The position numbers and the translations under genes are program-made. From positions 1 to 35,320 of the forward strand of contig DASTFJ010000078.1 of NCBI GenBank assembly GCA_035708745.1: a stretch of 35,320 nucleotides of DNA. Direction: 5' to 3'. Under the pieces are notes generated by a model, which saw only the letters and a program-made list of their open reading frames with translations, ran no database searches and had not been told where the DNA came from. How positions within the stretch are numbered: position 1 is the stretch's first letter; each line of letters opens with the position of its first letter. The stretch comes from JAMLHN01 sp035708745 (GTDB lineage Bacteria > Chloroflexota > Chloroflexia > Thermomicrobiales > UBA6265). Positions 30,860-35,320 of the stretch are shown one piece after another.

Positions 30860-31206
30860 TCACTCGATGCAAACGCCGCCGACGCAAATCTCGCCGGGGG
30901 AACAGCAGGTTCCGTTGCAGACCACCGATCCGTTCGGGCAACAACGCTCTTCGGCATAGCATTCGCCGAAACAACATTCACCGTCACAACAAACGGCAAT
31001 ACTTTCTTCGCAACACTCAGGCCCGCAGGGGATGCTGCAAGAGCTCCCACCTCCGGGAACTGACGTGGGAGTCGATGGACGTCTGGCAGCTCGACTGGAG
31101 GACGACCCCGCAACTGCCGTTGCCGCGCCACCGAGCAGACCGCGCAGCAACGCCCGGCGAGAGGGACGTGTCCCGAAGAGCTTGGCGAGTCGATCGTATC
31201 ACTCAC
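30860..31206 (-). pseudogene. Tat-type Cys-rich protein with an apparent 1-nt frameshift near its start
   Basis: From 31198 downward the frame reads YDRLAKLFGTRPSRRALLRG, then LLGGAATAVAG, a twin-arginine-type signal. A Pro/Ser linker follows, then 16 cysteines in about 58 residues (CSIPCGPECCEESIAVCCDG ... CCSPGEICVGGVC). That frame has no ATG or GTG after a TGA at 31199-31201. A GTG at 31204-31206 (MSD...) would join it only if one base were added in codon 3. TTG 31148-31150 gives a start without the arginines. Either the gene is broken, the sequence has an error, or translation starts unusually. The Cys pattern resembles small disulfide or metal-rich secreted proteins. Confidence 0.6.
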
Positions 31207-31235
31207 TGTCCACCAGTCTTTCCCTTGGAGAACGC

Positions 31236-31268
31236 CAAAACGACCGGTGGAGATCTCTCACCGGCCGT
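31236..31268 (-). terminator. terminator of the TPR gene group
   Basis: On the minus strand, ACGGCCGGTG (31259-31268) pairs with CACCGGTCGT (31240-31249) with one G-U pair, followed by TTTT. It lies 25 nt after the TPR gene and upstream of the Cys-rich gene. Confidence 0.8.
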
Positions 31269-31292
31269 TTCGTTCTTTGATTTCAGGAGCGG

Positions 31293-33434
31293 TTACCGGG
31301 GCGGAAGGGTCGCCTCGCCGTAGAGCTGGTCGTCCCCGTACGGCTGGTATTCATAGCCTCGGGGAAACCCCCGGCTCACGCCCGACTGCCGGTCGTCCCA
31401 GACATCGTGGTCGGCCGGAGACGCAACGACGCTGCCACCCGCTCGCACGATTGCCTCGTCGATGCTATCGGCCAGATCGTTCCCGGCGGGTCCCATCTCG
31501 GCCACGAGATCGGCGGCCCGATAGAGTTGGTCGAGTCCTTCGTTCCGGTGTCCATCGGCACTCAGCAGAATGCCGAGGTTGAGGCGCACGATTGCTTCGC
31601 GGTGGAGATCGCCCTGTTGATGGGCCATGGTTAGCGCGCGCCGGTACGTGGTCGCGGCAGCGGGATCGCTCACGGCATGCTGGGCCGCGGCCAGGTGGAC
31701 CAGCAATTGGCTGGTCAGCCGCGGCCGGTCGAGCGATTCGGCCAGATCGACTGCTGAGTAGTAGTGCTCGAGCGCGCTCGGCCAATCGCGCTGCTGTTGC
31801 GCGACCTTGCCAAGCCGGCCCTGCAATTTGGCGCCCTCGACCCGGTCCCCGGTTTCGGTGGCAAGCTGGAGCGCCTGGCTGTAGAGCGCATTCGCCTGGG
31901 AATACTGTTGCGCGCGTAGCGCCACACTGCCCAGCGAGCTATTGAGCCGGATCTGCCGAGACTTGTCGTTCAACCGGCGCGCCAGCTCCAGCGCCCGGTG
32001 GAAGCACTCCCGCGAGCGCGGCAGCTGACCGGCGCTGTCGAAGATCTCACCCATGAGGGTCAGCAGATCGATTTGCAACGGGACGTCGTCGATGCGCCGG
32101 GCGATGGTGAGGCTCTCGCCGAGGGCCGCGATGGCGTCCTTCGGCTGGTCGAAGGTGTAGAGCGCCTGACCGATGCTGGCCATCCATTCGGCCTGCTTCG
32201 GCAGATCGCCCATCTCCCTGGCGATCTCGTTGGCTTCCATCAGGTTTTCCAGCGCGTCGGCCGGACGGCCGAGCTGGGTGTAGGCCACCCCCAAACCGCC
32301 CAGGATGCGCTGATCGAGCATCGGATCGTTGAGCGAGCGCGCCAGCTGTTGCGCCCGGCCATAGGCCTCCGCCGCGCGTTGCGGTTTGTCGAGCTCCATC
32401 AGGGTGGCGCCGAGGCGGACGCCCCAGCGGGCCGCGACCGGGCGATTGCCCATACGCTCTTCCAGCAGGAGCAGATCGGTTTGCCGCTTGGCAACGCCGA
32501 CCAGATTCCCCTTCTGGCGATATGCCTCCACCAGGGCCTGGAGACATTCGGCTTCGACCGAGAGGTCGCCGATCTCGCGAGCGATATCGACCCCGCGCTC
32601 GAGCTGATCGATCACTTCATCGACGCGCCCGGCTTTTGCCAGCGTTTCCGCCAGCGAAAGGGTCAGCCGCGACTGCAATCCCAGATCCGGGGTGAGCAGG
32701 GCCGCGTCCAGCGCTTCCTTTTGCAATTGAATGGAGGTTTCGGGGTCCGAGCGGTCATCCAGCAGCTCGATCTGCCGGTCGAGCGCTTCGGCCACGCCGC
32801 GGTTGTATTCGAGCCGGGTGGCCGAACGGGACGCTCGCCGGTAGTAGGTCTGCGCGCCGGCGACATCGCCCTCGCGCCGCAGGATGTCGCCGAGCATCAG
32901 GGCCGAATCGACCTCGGCGATGGTATCGGTCGATTCGTCGCCGATATCCATCTGCTGCTGGAAGATCGCGCGGGCGCGGTCGAACTCATCGGCATCGAGC
33001 GCCCGTACCCCGAGGCGCGCCAGGGTGGCGCGGCCACCGCGGGCATAGCCGGCGCGCTGGGCGGTGGTATAGGCATCGCGCAGCAGCTGCTCGCGCTCGC
33101 GACTGGGATCATCCGTTGGCAAGAACGCATCGAGCCGCAGGGCCGAATCGACGATCTGCCGGTCGAACCCCTTCGCTCGGGCCGCGGCATGGGTCAGGCG
33201 GGCCAGCACGAGCGCATATTCCGGATACTCCGGCGCGCTCTCCACGATCGCCTCGTCCAGCAGCCGGAAATCTTCGTCCGACAGGTTGTCGAGAATCGCG
33301 GGATGGCGGACCTCGTTGAGGGCGCCCTGCATCGATCGGCGTCGTTCGACCACCTCCCGGGCGATCTGGAAGATCGCCTCGCAATTGCCCTCGCTTCTCG
33401 ACCGGCCTCCGATCAGCTTTCCGATCCGTGTCAC
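31293..33434 (-). CDS. TPR repeat protein
   Basis: A 713-residue, soluble, helical protein with many tetratricopeptide repeats of ~40 residues from about residue 150 to 640. Typical units read AQTYYRRASRSATRLEYNRG, AAEAYGRAQQLARSLNDPML, DALENLMEANEIAREMGDLP, SRECFHRALELARRLNDKSR, ANALYSQALQLATETGDRVE and ALEHYYSAVDLAESLDRPRL, in the LGN/SR12-like style. The N-terminal ~120 residues are a different helical segment (AREVVERRRSMQGALNEVRH). The C-terminus is Gly/Tyr-rich and disordered. It likely acts as a protein-binding scaffold; no partner can be named. The GTG start (33432-33434) overlaps the threonine dehydratase stop by 4 nt (GTGA), giving coupling. A terminator lies 25 nt downstream. Confidence 0.85.
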   Translation of the reverse strand: MTRIGKLIGGRSRSEGNCEAIFQIAREVVERRRSMQGALNEVRHPAILDNLSDEDFRLLDEAIVESAPEYPEYALVLARLTHAAARAKGFDRQIVDSALRLDAFLPTDDPSREREQLLRDAYTTAQRAGYARGGRATLARLGVRALDADEFDRARAIFQQQMDIGDESTDTIAEVDSALMLGDILRREGDVAGAQTYYRRASRSATRLEYNRGVAEALDRQIELLDDRSDPETSIQLQKEALDAALLTPDLGLQSRLTLSLAETLAKAGRVDEVIDQLERGVDIAREIGDLSVEAECLQALVEAYRQKGNLVGVAKRQTDLLLLEERMGNRPVAARWGVRLGATLMELDKPQRAAEAYGRAQQLARSLNDPMLDQRILGGLGVAYTQLGRPADALENLMEANEIAREMGDLPKQAEWMASIGQALYTFDQPKDAIAALGESLTIARRIDDVPLQIDLLTLMGEIFDSAGQLPRSRECFHRALELARRLNDKSRQIRLNSSLGSVALRAQQYSQANALYSQALQLATETGDRVEGAKLQGRLGKVAQQQRDWPSALEHYYSAVDLAESLDRPRLTSQLLVHLAAAQHAVSDPAAATTYRRALTMAHQQGDLHREAIVRLNLGILLSADGHRNEGLDQLYRAADLVAEMGPAGNDLADSIDEAIVRAGGSVVASPADHDVWDDRQSGVSRGFPRGYEYQPYGDDQLYGEATLPPR

Positions 33435-34456
33435 CAGGGTTGCTCCTCGTCGATCGCCTTCGCCAGCATTCCGGATTCGAGATTGCCGCCCGATACGACA
33501 ACCGCGACGTTTTGCCCCGCGAGCTCCTCCCGCATCTGGTATGCCGCGGCGAACGATGCCGCCCCGGCTCCTTCCGCCAGAATCCTCGTCTGCTCCAGAA
33601 GCGTCAGGATCGATCTACGCAAATCCGAATCAGAGATCAGGACTATAGTATCAAGTCCTTCACGCAAGATGCGTAATGGCAGAGCGAATGCTTGGCGGGT
33701 CGCCATCCCCTCCGCGAAGGTATCCATCGTTTCGTACGACAACAGCTCGTTGCGCTGCCAGGAATCGTGGAAGGCCGGAGCGCCCGCGGCCTGCGCGCCG
33801 ATCACCCGCAGCTTGGGATTGACGCCCTTGGCCGCGATCACCGCGCCGCAGGCGCCACTGCCGGCGCCGATCGGGGCGATCAGCACATCGAGATCCGGCA
33901 CGTCTTCGATGACTTCCAATGAAAACGTTCCGACCCCGGCGATGAGATCCGGCTCATTGGCGGAATGGATAAAGAGGAGTCCTTCTTCCTTCGCAATCTG
34001 CTCAGCATTCAGCCGGGCATCGTCGAAGTCGCGACCCTGTTTGACAACTTCCGCGCCCAGCCGCTCCATCGAGGCGACTTTCAGCGGATTGGCGTTCTCC
34101 GGTACGCAGATGACAGCGCGCACCCCGAACAAACGGGCGGCGTAGGCAATCGATTGGCCGTGATTCCCAGTCGAGGCGGACACCACGCCCCGCGATTTCT
34201 GTTCGTCGGAGAGCTTGCTGATGAGATAGATGCCGCCGCGGATCTTGAATGCGCCGATGGGTTGCAGGTTTTCGCATTTCAGCCAGAGATCGAACCCCAG
34301 CTTGCGTGAAAGCGCTTCGGAATAGAGCAACGGGGTGGGCTTCAGATAGCGATCGACGACCTTGCGCGCCAGGAATACGTCTTGCAACGTGGGGGGCTCG
34401 AGCTCCGAACCCGGAATCGTCGCGTGCGGGTCGCCCGCGGCGGCGGTACCAGTCAT
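33431..34456 (-). CDS. threonine/serine dehydratase, fold-type II PLP enzyme
   Basis: A 341-residue enzyme of the threonine dehydratase/serine racemase family. The PLP lysine is Lys71 (IGAFKIRGG), SASTGNHGQSIAYAARL is the substrate loop, and APIGAGSGACGAV and VVVSGGNLESGM bind the cofactor phosphate and pyridine nitrogen. There is no C-terminal ACT domain, so it is the catabolic or serine racemase-like short form rather than biosynthetic IlvA. It deaminates L-threonine (and serine) to 2-oxobutyrate (or pyruvate). GGAGGGAAGG fixes ATG 34454-34456. The upstream leader is long (~170 nt) and holds a hairpin. Confidence 0.88.
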   Translation of the reverse strand: MTGTAAAGDPHATIPGSELEPPTLQDVFLARKVVDRYLKPTPLLYSEALSRKLGFDLWLKCENLQPIGAFKIRGGIYLISKLSDEQKSRGVVSASTGNHGQSIAYAARLFGVRAVICVPENANPLKVASMERLGAEVVKQGRDFDDARLNAEQIAKEEGLLFIHSANEPDLIAGVGTFSLEVIEDVPDLDVLIAPIGAGSGACGAVIAAKGVNPKLRVIGAQAAGAPAFHDSWQRNELLSYETMDTFAEGMATRQAFALPLRILREGLDTIVLISDSDLRRSILTLLEQTRILAEGAGAASFAAAYQMREELAGQNVAVVVSGGNLESGMLAKAIDEEQPW

Positions 34457-34562
34457 CCTTCCCTCCGACCGGTGAATCCTGGCGCGGGGACCACCCTGCA
34501 GGGCGCCCGCCGCGTCGACTTTGGATGGGGTACAGTCTCGATTCGGGCTGCCGAATTCCGGC

Positions 34563-34592
34563 GGGAATCGCATCCGCACCAGATGCATTCCC
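34563..34592 (-). other. hairpin in the dehydratase leader
   Basis: On the minus strand, GGGAATGCATC (34582-34592) pairs with GATGCGATTCCC (34563-34574) with one bulged base, giving an 11-bp stem in the untranslated leader. No T-run follows. It may be structural. Confidence 0.5.
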
Positions 34593-34633
34593 TGCCTCAG
34601 CCAGCGAAGCCAACCGAGCCCTCGGGTTCGGCC

Positions 34634-34661
34634 AGTGTAGCACAGCAATTTCGGTGCTCAA
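34634..34661 (-). promoter_or_regulatory. promoter of the dehydratase-TPR operon
   Basis: On the minus strand, TTGAGC (34656-34661), a 16-nt spacer, and TACACT (34634-34639) with an extended TGC. Transcription would start near 34627, leaving a leader of about 170 nt. Confidence 0.55.
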
Positions 34662-34676
34662 GTGCATTTTGTACGC

Positions 34677-34682
34677 TATGAT
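34677..34682 (+). promoter_or_regulatory. possible pyrF promoter -10
   Basis: TATGAT lies 36 nt upstream of the pyrF start. There is no good -35, so the call is weak. Confidence 0.35.
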
Positions 34683-34718
34683 CGAATCTCGACGGGGTCG
34701 CGAATGGAGGCGAATGAA

Positions 34719-35320
34719 TTGAGCGCAAACGACGCCAGCATGACGATAACGACGCCACGCCCCTTCTCCGAGTCGATCGCGAAATCGATCGAAGATCGGG
34801 ATTCGCTCGTTTGCGTCGGGCTCGACCCCGATCTCGAACGGATGCCAAAGTCGATCGTCGCTGGCCGCGGCGCCCGCGAGTCCATCGTGGCGTTCAATCA
34901 ACAGATCATCGAGGCAACCGCCGACTACGCCGCGATCTATAAACCAAATCTTGCATTTTATGTTCAGTATGGAGTCGAGGGGTTCCAGGCATTGCTGGAC
35001 ACTCGCGCGTTGATTCCGGATGGCACACCGGTGATTCTCGACTGCAAGATCGGCGATATCTCCACCACGATGGAGCCGTTCGCGCGCGGTTATTTAGACG
35101 AAGCCGGATTCGATGCGATCACCGTCAATCCCTATCTCGGTAGCGAGAGTCTCGAGCCGCTATTTGCGCGGGAGGAAAAAGGGCTCTTCCTGCTTTGTAA
35201 GAACAGCAATCCCGGCAGCGGCGAGATTCAGAATCTGGAGCTGACGAACGGCCGGCCGTTGTTCGCCGAGATCGCCGCCAGGGTGGTCGAATGGAACGAG
35301 CACGCCGCCGCGTCGCTGGG
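34719..35320 (+). CDS. pyrF: orotidine 5'-phosphate decarboxylase, type 2 (partial, runs off the window)
   Basis: The first 200 codons of a type-2 (PyrF subfamily 2) OMP decarboxylase are present, from LVCVGLDPDLERMPKSIVA to the end. The catalytic Lys/Asp cluster is visible: Lys75 (AIYKPNLAFY), Asp108, Lys110 and Asp113 (ILDCKIGDISTTM). AITVNPYLGSESLEPLF and FLLCKNSNPGSGEIQNLEL are also family segments. The enzyme makes UMP from OMP in pyrimidine synthesis. The start could be TTG 34719, with GGAGG at the right distance (34706-34710), or ATG 34740. It is divergent from threonine dehydratase, and continues past the window. Confidence 0.9.
   Translation, partial: MSANDASMTITTPRPFSESIAKSIEDRDSLVCVGLDPDLERMPKSIVAGRGARESIVAFNQQIIEATADYAAIYKPNLAFYVQYGVEGFQALLDTRALIPDGTPVILDCKIGDISTTMEPFARGYLDEAGFDAITVNPYLGSESLEPLFAREEKGLFLLCKNSNPGSGEIQNLELTNGRPLFAEIAARVVEWNEHAAASL

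Noticed and set aside
30708..30977. Arg-rich 89-codon frame overlapping the Cys-rich gene
   Set aside because: Low-complexity Arg product and no ribosome site; it overlaps the Cys-rich frame.
31998..34145. 715-codon open frame opposite the TPR and dehydratase genes
   Set aside because: Its product has no recognisable motifs and mirrors the TPR codon pattern; high GC creates such antisense frames.
34480..34515. T-box-like AGGGTGGTCCCCGCG in the dehydratase leader (minus strand)
   Set aside because: It differs from AGGGTGGNACCGCG by an insertion and lacks the downstream CCCT/CGTCCCT needed for an antiterminator; no Stem I features were seen.

Overview
The window is 35.3 kb of dense, GC-rich bacterial chromosome with short intergenic gaps, many overlapping start/stop codons and both strands used about equally. 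It shows no phage, IS, CRISPR, rRNA or tRNA genes. The gene set (three F420/flavin luciferase-like oxidoreductases, Tat-exported small proteins, DUF5996, a Thermus-type 7Fe ferredoxin, PIG-V mannosyltransferase, type-2 PyrF) suggests a Chloroflexota member, most likely of the Thermomicrobia lineage. That placement is inference from gene content and style, not from a marker-gene tree.

Layout. 1-2.5 kb: the end of an Mrp/ApbC Fe-S carrier gene converges on a leftward group (JAB metalloprotease, two DinB-type proteins, SnoaL-like protein). 2.5-5.5 kb: exported M1 aminopeptidase and a PIG-V-type mannosyltransferase, rightward. 5.5-8.8 kb: NudC (leftward) is divergent from RlmN, a UBP-type zinc finger and DUF5996. 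9-10.2 kb: Tat-exported double cupredoxin. 10.3-13.1 kb: class III aminotransferase (leftward) divergent from TrmO and a RibD-C/DHFR-like reductase, with a convergent HNH gene overlapping the latter. 13.1-20.1 kb: leftward run of seven genes: class I/II aminotransferase, two ABC ATPase/ABC-2 permease pairs, two LLM oxidoreductases. 20.2-22.9 kb: two HtrA-like proteases without export signals and a LuxR-type regulator with a degenerate receiver. 23-25.2 kb: DppC/DppB permeases. 25.2-26 kb: L25/Ctc. 26.1-28.1 kb: third LLM oxidoreductase, preceded by a small structured transcription unit with a 15-codon ORF, then PurN. 28.2-30.2 kb: membrane protein with a PP2C-like N-terminus. 30.3-31.2 kb: 7Fe ferredoxin and a Cys-rich Tat-type protein whose 5' end looks frameshifted. 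31.3-34.5 kb: TPR protein coupled to threonine dehydratase. 34.7 kb to the end: partial pyrF.

The most striking non-coding signal is a set of inverted repeats at gene 3' ends whose arms are quasi-tandem 7-bp units (about 195-286, 5483-5546, 22867-23067, 27405-27461, 30218-30309). The heptamer differs at each place, but the architecture is the same. Two other dispersed elements are present: a CGTCATCCCGA-type repeat at 4231-4266, 13063-13095 and 21153-21230, and small hairpins with a CTGT loop at 14065-14081, 14133-14153 and 26066-26081. The best candidates for something undescribed are the heptad hairpins and the leader/small-peptide unit at 27157-27381.
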